64,000 nt of DNA, taken from Collinsella aerofaciens. GTDB taxonomy: Bacteria > Actinomycetota > Coriobacteriia > Coriobacteriales > Coriobacteriaceae. The stretch spans positions 62,001 to 126,000 of the forward strand of contig NZ_JAQLFL010000004.1 in assembly GCF_028206995.1 (NCBI RefSeq), read 5' to 3'. The notes below the pieces were generated by a model that had not been told where the DNA came from, did no database searches, and saw only the letters and a list, made by a program, of their open reading frames with translations. A program made the position numbers and the translations under genes. Positions 43,764-53,018 of this stretch are shown here, piece by piece (positions within the stretch are counted from its first letter, which is position 1; each line of letters starts with the position of its first letter).

Positions 43764-45371
43764 TTAGTGACGGAAATGCCTGGCCCCCGTGAAGACCATC
43801 GCAATACCATGCTCGTTGCAAGCCTGGATGCTCTCGTCGTCGCGCTTGGAGCCGCCGGGCTGGATGATGCAGGTCACGCCGTGTGCAGCAAGCACGTCGA
43901 CGTTGTCGCGGAACGGGAAGAACGCGTCGCTTGCACAGGCAAAGCCGCCCTTCTCCACGCCCTCGCGCTCGCAGAAGTCCTCGGCGCGCTCGCAGGCAAG
44001 CAGCGCAGAGTCAACGCGGTTAGGCTGACCCGGGCCCATGCCAATGCCGGCCTTGCCCTTGGAGACCAGGATGGCGTTGGACTTAACGCCCTTGCAGACC
44101 TTCCAGGCAAACTCGAGCTCGGCCATCTCGGCGTCGGTGGGCTTGCGGTCGGTGGGGAACGTAAAGGTCGCGGGATCCTCGGTCACGTGGTCGACTTCCT
44201 GCACCAGCATGCCGCCGTCGATGGAGCGCAGCTCCACCTGGGCGCCGTGGTCCACGCCGCCGGTGGCCAGCACGCGCAGGTTGGGGCGCTTGGCCATGCG
44301 CTCGAGCGCCTCGTCGGTGTAGCTCGGGGCGATGATGACCTCGACGAACTGCTTGTTCTGATCGGCAAAGTGCTCGACCAGCTCATAGGGAACCTCGCGG
44401 TTGCAGGCGATGATGCCGCCAAAGGCACTCTTGGGATCGCAGGCAAAAGCGCGGTCGTAGGCGGCCGTGATGTCCTCGGCAACGGCAGAACCGCAGGGGT
44501 TCTGGTGCTTGAGGATCACGCAGGCCGGCTCGTCGAACTCGCGGACCAGGTTCCAAGCGGCATCGGCATCCAGATAGTTGTTGTAGCTGAGCGGCTTGCC
44601 CTGGATCTGCTCGGAGCCAACGAGCGGGAACTGCGAGCTCGCGGTGTTCTCGCAGCCCTCGGCAAAGCGGTAGACCGTAGCCTTCTGCTGAGGATTCTCG
44701 CCATAGCGCAGGTCGTCGACCTTCTCCAACGAGATCTCGAGCTTGGCAGAGGTATCCGCCACGTCGCTTGCCTGGGCGGCAAGCCAACGGGAGATAGCCG
44801 TGTCGTAGGCGGCGGTGGTCTGGTAGACCTTCACCTGCAGGCGACGACGGGTGGAAAGCGTGGTGCAGCCACCGGTCTCGTGCATCTCGGCCAGGACGGC
44901 ATCATAGTCGGCAGGGTCGGAAATGACGGTAACGCTCGTGGCGTTCTTGGCGGCAGAACGCAGCATGGAGGGGCCACCGATGTCGATGTGCTCGATGGCG
45001 TCCGCAAAGGTGACCTCGGGGTTGGCAACGGTCTTCTCGAACTCGTACAGGTTGACGACGACCAGGTCGATCAGCTTAATGCCGTGCTGAGCGGCCTCCT
45101 GCATGTGCTGCTCGGAATCGCGGCGGGCCAGCAGCGCGCCGTGAACCTTGGGGTGCAGGGTCTTAACGCGGCCGTCCATCATCTCGGGATAGCCCGTGAA
45201 CTCCTCGATGGGGGTTACGGGAACGCCCGCGTCCTCGATGGCACGAGCCGTGCCGCCCGTAGAGATGATCTCGACGCCAAAGTCATCGACCAGCGTCCGT
45301 GCGAAATCGACGACACCCGTTTTATCGGTAACCGAGATCAACGCGCGTGCGATCTTCACATCAGATCCCAT
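43764..45371 (-). CDS. purH: Bifunctional AICAR transformylase / IMP cyclohydrolase
   Basis: 535 residues. The N-terminal MGS-like IMP cyclohydrolase domain contains [30 protein letters not shown] and [14 protein letters not shown]; the C-terminal transformylase has [30 protein letters not shown] and the catalytic region [20 protein letters not shown]. It performs the last two steps of IMP synthesis. AGGAGG lies upstream of the ATG. Standing alone from other pur genes. Confidence 0.96.
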   Translation of the reverse strand: MGSDVKIARALISVTDKTGVVDFARTLVDDFGVEIISTGGTARAIEDAGVPVTPIEEFTGYPEMMDGRVKTLHPKVHGALLARRDSEQHMQEAAQHGIKLIDLVVVNLYEFEKTVANPEVTFADAIEHIDIGGPSMLRSAAKNATSVTVISDPADYDAVLAEMHETGGCTTLSTRRRLQVKVYQTTAAYDTAISRWLAAQASDVADTSAKLEISLEKVDDLRYGENPQQKATVYRFAEGCENTASSQFPLVGSEQIQGKPLSYNNYLDADAAWNLVREFDEPACVILKHQNPCGSAVAEDITAAYDRAFACDPKSAFGGIIACNREVPYELVEHFADQNKQFVEVIIAPSYTDEALERMAKRPNLRVLATGGVDHGAQVELRSIDGGMLVQEVDHVTEDPATFTFPTDRKPTDAEMAELEFAWKVCKGVKSNAILVSKGKAGIGMGPGQPNRVDSALLACERAEDFCEREGVEKGGFACASDAFFPFRDNVDVLAAHGVTCIIQPGGSKRDDESIQACNEHGIAMVFTGARHFRH

Positions 45372-45648
45372 ACAGTCCTCCTGTCTGGTACGCCGCCGTG
45401 CTCTGTGAGTCGGTGATACGTCGATCTGCAGCGCTCGCGCAGCGGCATTGAAAATACTGATTTAATGTAGCGCATCGAGCGCATCGATGCATCCCGCAAC
45501 GGGCGCATATGCAGAAAAAGTTTGCGAGCGGAGGGGATGGGCACGGCACCGGGCACGGTGAGTTCATGGAACACAGGGGCACCATAATTTGATGCCAATG
45601 GCGTGGTAGAACTGTGCTCGATATGCATCCGCAAAAGAAAGAGGCACC

Positions 45649-46290
45649 ATGGTCTCGCGGGTTCTCTACCGACCGTTTGATACCGAAGACTTCGACGCCA
45701 TCGCGCTGATTCTGCAGCAACTTTGGCATAACAATTCGGATAACGATGAGTACAACCGCCTTGAAGCCGCATGCGACCTCGCCTATTGCCTTTCGTCATC
45801 GACGTTTTCGCAGGTAGCGGTGATTGACGGCGAGGCGCGCGGCATTGCACTTGCACGCGCAGGACAGAACTCCGGCGTCACTATCAACGAACATTGGATG
45901 GATACCGAACGCGCGCTGCTATCGCAGATGCGTGAGCTGGAGCCTGATGCCTGCGCCGAGTATCTCTCGTTTGTGCGTGCAACCATCCGAACCAACAACC
46001 GCCTGCTCGAAAGCAGCCCGTTGCCGCACGACAACGAGGTCACGCTGCTTGCCGTGGATCGCGATGTCCATGGCCTGGGCGTTGGCACGGTTCTGCTCGA
46101 CGCCGCGGTCTCGCACCTGTCCTCGCTTGGAGCGACGAGGGCGCACCTGTACACCGACTCCAACTGCTCGTGGAAGTTCTACGAGCTGCACGGCTTTAAG
46201 CGCACGGCCACGCACCGCGCCAACCGCGAAGAGCGCCGTCACGACATGCCGCGCGAAAGTTTCCTCTACGAACTCGACCTAACAGCCTAA
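45649..46290 (+). CDS. GNAT-family N-acetyltransferase
   Basis: 213 residues. N-terminal YRPFDTEDFDAIALILQ and the acetyl-CoA motif A in VDRDVHGLGVGTVLLDAA, followed by the terminal strand YTDSNCSWKFYELHGFKR. Acceptor unknown. An AGAAAGAGG site precedes the ATG. The downstream gap (46291-46780) carries repeat fragments and element copy 2. Confidence 0.88.
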   Translation: MVSRVLYRPFDTEDFDAIALILQQLWHNNSDNDEYNRLEAACDLAYCLSSSTFSQVAVIDGEARGIALARAGQNSGVTINEHWMDTERALLSQMRELEPDACAEYLSFVRATIRTNNRLLESSPLPHDNEVTLLAVDRDVHGLGVGTVLLDAAVSHLSSLGATRAHLYTDSNCSWKFYELHGFKRTATHRANREERRHDMPRESFLYELDLTA

Positions 46291-46294
46291 ACCT

Positions 46295-46363
46295 GTCACT
46301 TAGGGACGCTCCTTTTGTGCCGGCACCCCGGGACACTCCTTGGCGGCGGCAGAAGGACTAGTC
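46295..46363. repeat. Degraded GGGAC..TCC palindromic-repeat fragments
   Basis: Short blocks (ttagggacgctcctt, ccgggacactccttgg, ttggggacag) repeat the words of the perfect palindrome at 18504-18561, with no intact inverted pair left. Confidence 0.4.
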
Positions 46364-46435
46364 GTTGGGGACAGTCTTGATCAAAACGACCGACAAAGCC
46401 CTTCTTAAGGTCGCTATCTGAGGGGTTACAAATGG

Positions 46436-46669
46436 CTGTGGACAAAAAACATCAAATATGAGTACTGTTACCTTTTTAGTAGCAGCGCAATTCGGCTTTT
46501 TCGGGTCTCTTAGACGTCTCGACGCGTTGGATGAACTAACGTATCTCCCCAAATGTACAATAAAATGGACTCCTAACGAGAAATAATCTCGTTCGGGAGT
46601 CCATTTTTAATACAAACAAATGTGACAATCTAGGCAACAGTACTCATATTTGGCATTTTTTGCCCACTG
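46436..46669. mobile_element. MITE-like element, copy 2 (conserved inverted ends)
   Basis: Ends carry inverted copies of the 11479 element's ends, sharing AAATATGAGTACTGTTAC (left) and its near complement (right), and the same small hairpin TGTTAC-N7-GTAGCA. Similarity to copy 1 continues about 45 bases inward on the left, but the centre is unrelated: here it is a long two-block hairpin (46563-46607). No open frame or transposase gene. Confidence 0.6.
46563..46607. terminator. Long hairpin in the centre of element copy 2
   Basis: AAAATGGACTCC pairs with GGGAGTCCATTTT and AACGAG with CTCGTT around AAATAAT: an 18-bp stem in two blocks with A/T-runs on both sides, able to terminate on either strand. 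Confidence 0.65.
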
Positions 46670-46780
46670 CCCCTTGCGCGAAGGTCCGCAGCGGAAAGCA
46701 TGGCCCGTTTCGATGCACAAAAATGGGATGAATCTTCCCTGGCAACCGCCCAGAAAGATCCACCCCAAAGCAAGCGCTCG

Positions 46781-48724
46781 CTAGAACGTTCCGCCGCCGC
46801 CTCCGCCGACGCCGCCGCCTCCGCCGCCCGAGAAGCCGCCGCCACCGCCACCGCTCGAGCTATCGGAACTCGAAGCCAGCTCACGGATGCTCTCGTGATA
46901 CACGTCATCGAATGAATCGAGCGGAGACTGGTTTCCGTAGTGATGGTAGTACCACCAGTAGCAGGGGTAATTGTCGTAGAAATCGTCGCTGTTGCGCAGG
47001 TCCGCAGGCACGGCCTCGGCAAGCTGACGCAGGACTTCCTTCGAAACGCCAAGCGCCGCGCCCATCACCAGAAGTTTATTCCATAGGACCAAATCGCCGG
47101 GGACGGCTTCCTTTAGACGCGTGAAGTCCTCGAGCCAATGCTTAAGCGCCTTGCAGCGAGCCGCCACCTCGGCGCCCTCCGGCGTAAAGCGGCGGAACGT
47201 AAGGCCCACGCCAATACCCACCAGCACAATCGGCACCGAGATAACCGCGGCGATAATGTTCGCCTGTGCGCCATCGGTAAAGAAGATGGATCCCACGGGA
47301 ACAAAGGCAACCAGGATACCAAGAACCAGGCAAAACACCATTGCAACAATGCCGTCCGAGGCAACGTACTCGCTATCGGCCAGCTTGCCCTTAACGGTGT
47401 TCTGATAGTCCTCGAGCTTATCACCCACGGGTGTAGCGTGCTGCTTGACGTAGTGCTGCAGCTCGTCAAACGTGCGCGAGCGATCGCCGTTCTCGTCAGG
47501 CTTAGCACCGGCAAAGAAGACCTTGAGCACCATGTGGTCAATGCCCTTGGCCGACTTCCAGCCCGCATCGCTCACCGTCACGCGATACGTCTGCTCTTCT
47601 TTTTCACGCCCCAACAGACCCTTCTTGGCCTTGGTCACGGTCGCCTGCTCCAGCTTGATCACACGGTCGTCAGTGAGCTTCATGAGCGTGGCGATATATG
47701 CCTGATCGGGCACCTCGTTCCAGCTCATGAGGGCCGAAAGCACGGCGGGATGGTCGGCCGAGGGCACATCGCGGAAATATTCGTCCTGGAAAAGCGGCTT
47801 GGGCTTGCGCTTGCGCAGCTTGAGCATAACGATTGTGCCGGTAAAGGCCACCGCCGCAACAACACTTAGCACGGCAAGTGCATTGGCAATCATGCGAGCG
47901 TGAGCGCGGCGGGCGTTAGCTTCGTCGGCCCATTCCTTCTCTTCGCTCAGGATCGTTGACATGCGCTCTTCGCCCGAGACGGCAAGCTGCGGCACCCAGT
48001 CGCTGGGGAAGGCGATGCGTGCCTCGGCGAATTCGCCCTGATGCACGCAGGGAATGGTATAGGTGACCATGGGCTCGTCCTCATCGAGCGACACGTCGCC
48101 CGCCAGCGGACCGTGGCCCCATGCGCGGAAGTTATCGCCTTTGACGGCCGCCGTCCCGGCAGCGGCATTTGCGAAGCGCACTTCCATCTCGACATCGTCG
48201 GAATCCGCAGACCAGCCGTCGCCCACGAACTTCCAGTAGAGCTCGGCGGTATCGGCCCAGTTCATAACCGCACCGGTCATGGTGTAGCTCACGTAATAGA
48301 TCGCGCTGTCGCCGCTCTCGTGGGGGCTGAACACCTTAATCCTTACGCCGTCACCGGCCTGCTCGACCGTGTAGACGCCAGAATCGCCCTTGTTCGCGCT
48401 ATCGACTTTGTTAAACGCGGTGTCCTCTTCCTCGACACTCAGCACGTCAACGTCCGCCGTGCCGCCCTGCTGGTTGGTGCCCGTATTGATCTCCCAAAAC
48501 ACGCCGTTGATGTCGTCGTCGAAATCAAACTGGCGTCCCTCGACAACGGCCAGCGATCCATCGGCCTCGACCGTGGCGCTGATGTAGGTTTGGGTCATGG
48601 AATAACCGTCGGCGTGTGCGGCGGCGGGCAGTAGCAGCAATGCAAGCGCGACGAGTGCGCAGACGGAAGCAAATCGCGCAAACAGGCGGCGCTGCCGGCT
48701 GACTTTGGCGGCGAGGGTGTTCAT
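46781..48724 (-). CDS. DUF2207 membrane protein with Gly-rich C-terminus
   Basis: 647 residues from the ATG at 48724 (AAAGGA upstream). A signal helix (about residues 14-36, ALLLLPAAAHAD) leads into the outer DUF2207 domain (YSMTQTYISATVEADGSLAVVEGRQFDFDDDINGVFW, given here in part), then a helix near residue 290, cytoplasmic winged-helix-like part (AYIATLMKLTDDRVIKLEQ), two further helices (VAMVFCLVLGILVAFVPVG, IIAAVISVPIVLVGIGV) and a Ser/Gly tail ending GGGGGGVGG. Common in Actinobacteria and Firmicutes; function unknown. Confidence 0.85.
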   Translation of the reverse strand: MNTLAAKVSRQRRLFARFASVCALVALALLLLPAAAHADGYSMTQTYISATVEADGSLAVVEGRQFDFDDDINGVFWEINTGTNQQGGTADVDVLSVEEEDTAFNKVDSANKGDSGVYTVEQAGDGVRIKVFSPHESGDSAIYYVSYTMTGAVMNWADTAELYWKFVGDGWSADSDDVEMEVRFANAAAGTAAVKGDNFRAWGHGPLAGDVSLDEDEPMVTYTIPCVHQGEFAEARIAFPSDWVPQLAVSGEERMSTILSEEKEWADEANARRAHARMIANALAVLSVVAAVAFTGTIVMLKLRKRKPKPLFQDEYFRDVPSADHPAVLSALMSWNEVPDQAYIATLMKLTDDRVIKLEQATVTKAKKGLLGREKEEQTYRVTVSDAGWKSAKGIDHMVLKVFFAGAKPDENGDRSRTFDELQHYVKQHATPVGDKLEDYQNTVKGKLADSEYVASDGIVAMVFCLVLGILVAFVPVGSIFFTDGAQANIIAAVISVPIVLVGIGVGLTFRRFTPEGAEVAARCKALKHWLEDFTRLKEAVPGDLVLWNKLLVMGAALGVSKEVLRQLAEAVPADLRNSDDFYDNYPCYWWYYHHYGNQSPLDSFDDVYHESIRELASSSDSSSGGGGGGFSGGGGGGVGGGGGGTF

Positions 48725-49061
48725 AGGCACATCCTTTGTCTGTAAAACCAACAGCGCCATTGTCCCACGTTTGCGGGTACGCATGACGAACATCTAGGCG
48801 ACCGGAGCGCCAAACGGGATGAAAGTCACGCCCGCGGCCGGCACCTGGGGACATTCCTTATCTGCCGGCAATCTGGAACACTCCTTGGCATAGCCCGCTC
48901 CGGCAATAGATACCACTTCATAGCTCCGTCACAGGTGTAGCGGCTTTGTGTTGCCGCGGCGTAAGCCGATTAAGCTGGCGAGCGAGGGGCATAAAGCAGT
49001 TGAGCGAAAACGGTTTGCCCCTTTGCCGTTCGCTTGAGGATCATGTCCCCCTTTTCCGCGG

Positions 49062-49095
49062 AAACCCCGGCAGTTGCGAAGAGCTGCCGGGGTTT
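49062..49095. terminator. Orphan hairpin in the 48725-49241 gap
   Basis: AAACCCCGGCAG (49062-49073) and its exact complement (49084-49095) form a 12-bp stem. No recognised gene ends here on either strand. The gap also carries degraded GGGAC-type repeat words (48845-48895). Confidence 0.5.
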
Positions 49096-49204
49096 CTGTC
49101 GTTTGAGGGGTTGAAGGGGCTGAGCTTGGGGCGGTAATCGAGGTGTTGAGCGGTGCCCGCCGCGCACAACACGCAGCCTCGGCAACTCGCGAGCATCGAC
49201 GACG

Positions 49205-49234
49205 CCCCCCCCCCACCTCACCCCGCGCTATACT
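49205..49234 (+). promoter_or_regulatory. gluQ promoter with a C10 tract
   Basis: Ten Cs (49205-49214) occupy the -35 and adjoining positions of a promoter with -10 box TATACT (49229-49234). Expected start of transcription is at or one base before the gluQ ATG at 49242. Confidence 0.5.
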
Positions 49235-49241
49235 CGTCCGC

Positions 49242-50261
49242 ATGGATATCAACGCATGCAACATAGCAACACACGCCGTGGCCACGTCGACGGCGTCCAA
49301 CAGCAAGCTCGCCCCCGCCCTCGCGCCCGTCGTGGGCCGCTTTGCCCCGTCGCCCTCGGGCCGCATGCACCTGGGCAACGTGTTCAGTTGCCTGTGTGCG
49401 TGGCTTTCGGCCCGCAGCCAGGGCGGCAGCATCGTGTTGCGCATCGAGGACCTGGACGATCGCTGCAAGCGCCCGGAACTTGCCGCCCAATTGATCGACG
49501 ACCTAGCTTGGCTGGGGCTTGAGTGGGACGAAGGCCCCTACTACCAGCACGATCGCCTGGACTTGTACGAGGACGCCCTGCACCAGCTGCAAGACGCCGG
49601 CCTCACCTATCCCTGCTTTTGCACGCGCGCCGAGCTCCACACCGCAAGCGCGCCGCACGCCAGCGACGGCACGCCCATCTACCGCGGCGCCTGCCGAGGC
49701 CTTTCTGCCGAGGAGGTTGCCCGCCGCAGTGCCCTGCGCGCTCCCGCCACGCGCCTGCGCGTGCCCGCCGTCGACGACCTCGCCGGCGACGTGATCGAAT
49801 TCGTTGACCGCACGTACGGAGCCCAATGCGAGGCACTCGCCACCGAGTGCGGCGACTTTTTGGTGCGCCGCAGCGACGGCGCTTTTGCCTACCAGCTAGC
49901 CGTAGTGGTCGACGACGCTGCCATGGGCGTCACCGAGGTCGTGCGCGGATGCGATCTACTGGGCTCCACGCCCCGCCAAATCTACCTGCAGCATTTGCTG
50001 GAACTTCCCACACCGCACTACGCACATATTCCGCTGCTCATGTCACCGGACGGCCGCCGCCTTTCCAAGCGCGACCGCGACCTAGACCTGGGCGAGCTCC
50101 GTACCCGCTTTGGCACGCCCGAGGCGCTGCTGGGATGGCTCGCCGGGCAAACAGGCATCGCGCCGGACGCCACACCGCGCTCTGCCGAGCAGCTGGTCGA
50201 GCACTTTAGCTGGAACGTCATCCGCGCGCATCGGGAGAACATCACTGTAACGGTCGAGTAG
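49242..50261 (+). CDS. gluQ: Glutamyl-Q tRNA(Asp) synthetase-like protein
   Basis: 339 residues. Shortened class I Glu synthetase: RFAPSPSGRMHLGN (HIGH-type signature), IEDLDDRCKRPE, the zinc-like YPCFCTRAEL...GACRG, and a KMSKS-type loop GRRLSKRDRDLDLGEL. There is no anticodon-binding domain, as in YadB/GluQ enzymes that glutamylate queuosine on tRNA-Asp. The ATG at 49242 has no ribosome binding site and lies 7 bases after a -10 box, so the mRNA is probably leaderless. Several earlier in-frame codons precede it but are weakly supported. Confidence 0.88.
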   Translation: MDINACNIATHAVATSTASNSKLAPALAPVVGRFAPSPSGRMHLGNVFSCLCAWLSARSQGGSIVLRIEDLDDRCKRPELAAQLIDDLAWLGLEWDEGPYYQHDRLDLYEDALHQLQDAGLTYPCFCTRAELHTASAPHASDGTPIYRGACRGLSAEEVARRSALRAPATRLRVPAVDDLAGDVIEFVDRTYGAQCEALATECGDFLVRRSDGAFAYQLAVVVDDAAMGVTEVVRGCDLLGSTPRQIYLQHLLELPTPHYAHIPLLMSPDGRRLSKRDRDLDLGELRTRFGTPEALLGWLAGQTGIAPDATPRSAEQLVEHFSWNVIRAHRENITVTVE

Positions 50262-50276
50262 CCAGCCACCCCGCCT

Positions 50277-51002
50277 CTACGCAACATCCCAGGGCTGGAG
50301 TTCGTCGCCCAAGCGAACGATGCAGTCGTAGAGCACGGTGTGACGCTCGGCCGGGTTGGTATCCCGATGAAAATGCCCGTAGTACCAGCGCTTGTAGTCC
50401 AAGCGGTCTTCCAGCTCATCGAAAAATGCCGTAAGCCGATCAACGGAGGGGCAATTCCAGCCGGACGCTGGATAAAGCGTGGACGAAAGCATGCGCGTAG
50501 AGCAGGTGTGAGTGATCACGTAGTCGACCGTCCAGCCCACGCTGTCGAGCTTTGCCCGCGCCTCCTCAAAGTTGCGCTCGTCCGGCAGCTCCTGCGGCCA
50601 CCAGCTGGAATACGGAATGCGGTATTCCTTGTCCACGCTCGTGGCGCCGCCCATGGTAAAGACCGTTGAGCCGTCGAGCTCAAAAACCTCGCCGCGCGTC
50701 AGGCGCCGTATGGGCGAGGTATCCGACAGGCGCTGCGTCAGCCCACCGTGCCACAACTCCATGGGGCGTTCCGCCCAGTGATCGAAACGCTCGTGGTTGC
50801 CGTCGACAAACAGCACGGTGTAGGGGCGCGACTCCAGCCAAGCAATATCGGCACATTCCTCGGTAGAAAAGTCCCAGGGAAAGCCAAAGTCGCCCGCGAT
50901 GATGAGATAGTCGTCGCTCGCCAGGCTATCCCCAAGCTCCCAATCGCGGAGCTTTTGCATGTCAGCGCCGCCATGAATATCGCCTGTTACATAGACCGTC
51001 AT
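50277..51002 (-). CDS. Calcineurin-like metallophosphoesterase
   Basis: 241 residues from the ATG at 51002. Metal-binding motifs are all present: VYVTGDIHGG, LIIAGDFGFPWDF, VDGNHERFD, ITHTCST and GHFHRDTN. A close match in style to the small phosphoesterases found beside housekeeping genes; substrate unknown. Convergent with gluQ, 15 bases between stop codons. Confidence 0.9.
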   Translation of the reverse strand: MTVYVTGDIHGGADMQKLRDWELGDSLASDDYLIIAGDFGFPWDFSTEECADIAWLESRPYTVLFVDGNHERFDHWAERPMELWHGGLTQRLSDTSPIRRLTRGEVFELDGSTVFTMGGATSVDKEYRIPYSSWWPQELPDERNFEEARAKLDSVGWTVDYVITHTCSTRMLSSTLYPASGWNCPSVDRLTAFFDELEDRLDYKRWYYGHFHRDTNPAERHTVLYDCIVRLGDELQPWDVA

Positions 51003-51087
51003 CGGATTACCACTTCCCTGTAAGTCGCTAGCCCACATTCTGCACGATCACTAAGCCAACCGTTCCAGCCCTTCCATCCCTTAGGGC

Positions 51088-51327
51088 TTACCCTTCGTTC
51101 TTCCATCCAAACGGGTCAAGCACCCAAAAAACCAGATCGAGCACGCCGCCGGTCATCATGGCGCCGGCAAGGGCCATGCAAACGTGCAGAGAACTGGCAC
51201 TTCGGAGCACGTCGAATGGCCCCAGAACAGCCAGCAGCGCGACCGCTGCGCCGGCAAGGCACAACGCGAGGCACGGCCCCGCGTCCTTGACGCACTTCTT
51301 TGCGAGATGCTTGGTGTTATCGCTCAT
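51088..51327 (-). CDS. Small two-helix membrane protein
   Basis: 79 residues from the ATG at 51327, preceded by AAGGAG. A basic N-terminus (NTKHLAKKCVKDAGP) and two hydrophobic segments (about residues 17-36, CLALCLAGAAVALLAVLG, and 44-65, ALAGAMMTGGVLDLVFWVL), closing FGWKNEG. No family recognised. The gap 51328-51686 upstream holds only the promoter for the next gene. Confidence 0.65.
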   Translation of the reverse strand: MSDNTKHLAKKCVKDAGPCLALCLAGAAVALLAVLGPFDVLRSASSLHVCMALAGAMMTGGVLDLVFWVLDPFGWKNEG

Positions 51328-51539
51328 TGGTATCGAACTCCTTAGAGGGTCGTTGTTTGGGTACATGCCGCCGCGGCAGAGCAGGGCGGCAGGGTAAGTG
51401 TCCCATGCCGTGCGGACATCAATGGAGAAACCGCCTGCTCGACCAACCTTTGACGCCGTTTTGCACCGGCACCACATCCCCCGCTATCGAGGTCTAATAC
51501 TTTTCCCACCGCCACCCAAAAACTCATCCAACGTTAATC

Positions 51540-51567
51540 TTGGCTCAAGAATCGCTTAATCTATAAC
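51540..51567 (+). promoter_or_regulatory. Promoter of the DUF4342/two-component operon
   Basis: TTGGCT (51540-51545), a 16-base spacer and TATAAC (51562-51567), 120 bases upstream of the first gene. Confidence 0.5.
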
Positions 51568-51686
51568 CTGCACTATAGAGTTCGACCAAGGACGGGGCGG
51601 CGCCGCGCAACGCAGACCGCCGAACGCAACGCTCGCGCCCGGGCAACTCGCCCGGCGTCGCGCCCATCGAACGAAAGGAACAGGTC

Positions 51687-52229
51687 ATGGACGACCTCGA
51701 AAAAGTTGAAACCATCCGCACCAAGTGCAACGTGAGCTACACCGATGCCAAGGCCGCGCTCGACGCCGCCGACGGCAACGTCTTGGATGCCATCATTTGG
51801 CTCGAGTCGCAGGGCAAGACCCAGACCACGTCGGCGCACGCCGCCACCGAGTCCGCGCCAGTCGATGAGCCCTCAGCCGAGATGGTCGCCGCGCAGGCCG
51901 CCTACGAGAAGTCGAGCGAAAAGACCGACTTCTCCAAGAAGATGGACAGCGTGTGGGAGTACCTCAAAAAGCTCTTCCGCCTGAGCCTGGACACCAAGTT
52001 TATCGCCACGCGCCGCGACGCGATCATCCTCAACATTCCCATCCTGATCCCCATCGTCGCGCTGTTTGCCTGGGGCGCCACGATATGGCTGATGCTGATT
52101 GGCCTGTTCTTTGGCATGCGTTACCGCATCGATAGCGACGGCGACGTACCCGGCAGCATCAACAACCTTATGAATCACGCTGCCGATGCCGCGGACGACA
52201 TCAAGCAAAATCTCAACGACGACAAGTAA
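51687..52229 (+). CDS. DUF4342 protein with UBA/TS-N-like domain
   Basis: 180 residues. The N-terminal three-helix domain (LEKVETIRTKCNVSYTDAKAAL) resembles the elongation factor Ts N-terminal/UBA fold; residues ~110-150 form two hydrophobic segments (AIILNIPILIPIVALFAWG, IWLMLIGLFFGM), together giving the DUF4342 layout. It leads an operon with a response regulator and kinase, 18 bases downstream, suggesting a shared stress role. Confidence 0.85.
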   Translation: MDDLEKVETIRTKCNVSYTDAKAALDAADGNVLDAIIWLESQGKTQTTSAHAATESAPVDEPSAEMVAAQAAYEKSSEKTDFSKKMDSVWEYLKKLFRLSLDTKFIATRRDAIILNIPILIPIVALFAWGATIWLMLIGLFFGMRYRIDSDGDVPGSINNLMNHAADAADDIKQNLNDDK

Positions 52230-52247
52230 TCTCAGACGGGGGCACGC

Positions 52248-53018
52248 ATGGCACGGATCCTGATCGTAGAGGACGAGGAGAAAATCGCCCGCTTTGTGAC
52301 GCTCGAGCTGGAGCACGAGGGCTACCAGGTGGAGCACGCCGCCGACGGCCGCACCGCCGTGGACCTGGCGCTGGAGCGCAACTACGATCTGATTCTGCTC
52401 GACGTGCTGTTGCCGCAGCTCAACGGCATGGAGGTGCTGCGACGCGTCCGCAAGCACAAGGATGTACCGGTGATCATGGTCACCGCGCGCGATGCCGTGA
52501 TGGACAAGGTGGCCGGGCTCGATGCCGGCGCCGACGATTACCTGACCAAGCCGTTTGCGATTGAGGAGCTGTTCGCACGGATCCGCGTGGCGTTGAAGCG
52601 CTCGGAGGCCGTGCGGGCGGCTTCGGGCGTTGGCGGCGTTGGGGCCGGGACGGGCGCTACGGGCGCCGCTGCGATACCCCCGGCTGGCGACTCGACCCAG
52701 GCATCCGCCTCGCCCTCCCCCGCCGCGCTCACCGTGAGTTCGGTCGCGCTCGATCCCGACCGCCGCGAAGTCACGGTCGGCGGCTCGCCCATCGCGCTCA
52801 CTGCCCGCGAGTTCGACGTCCTCGCCCTGCTTATGGCGCACGCCGGCACCGTGCTCACGCGCGAGCGCATCGCGCACGAGGCGCTGGGCTACGAATACGT
52901 GGGCGACACCAACAACGTCGACGTGCACATCGCGCACCTGCGCGCCAAGATCGAGGACGCCGGCGGCGCCCGCATCATCCAGACCGTGCGTGGGGTGGGC
53001 TATGTCTGCCGCGCGTAA
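52248..53018 (+). CDS. OmpR-family response regulator
   Basis: 256 residues. Receiver (ILIVEDEEKIARFVTLELE, acceptor Asp in LILLDVLLPQLNG, switch MVTARD, KPFAIEEL), a ~45-residue Gly/Ala/Pro-rich linker (longer than usual) and a winged-helix domain (LTAREFDVLALLMAHAGTV, NNVDVHIAHLRAKIED, VRGVGYVCRA). Pairs with the kinase whose start overlaps its end. Confidence 0.94.
   Translation: MARILIVEDEEKIARFVTLELEHEGYQVEHAADGRTAVDLALERNYDLILLDVLLPQLNGMEVLRRVRKHKDVPVIMVTARDAVMDKVAGLDAGADDYLTKPFAIEELFARIRVALKRSEAVRAASGVGGVGAGTGATGAAAIPPAGDSTQASASPSPAALTVSSVALDPDRREVTVGGSPIALTAREFDVLALLMAHAGTVLTRERIAHEALGYEYVGDTNNVDVHIAHLRAKIEDAGGARIIQTVRGVGYVCRA

Noticed and set aside
48970..49041. A 24-codon minus-strand peptide (MILKRTAKGQTVFAQLLYAP...) after GGGGG
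   Set aside because: The start context is reasonable, but nothing else supports it; too short to claim from one sequence.
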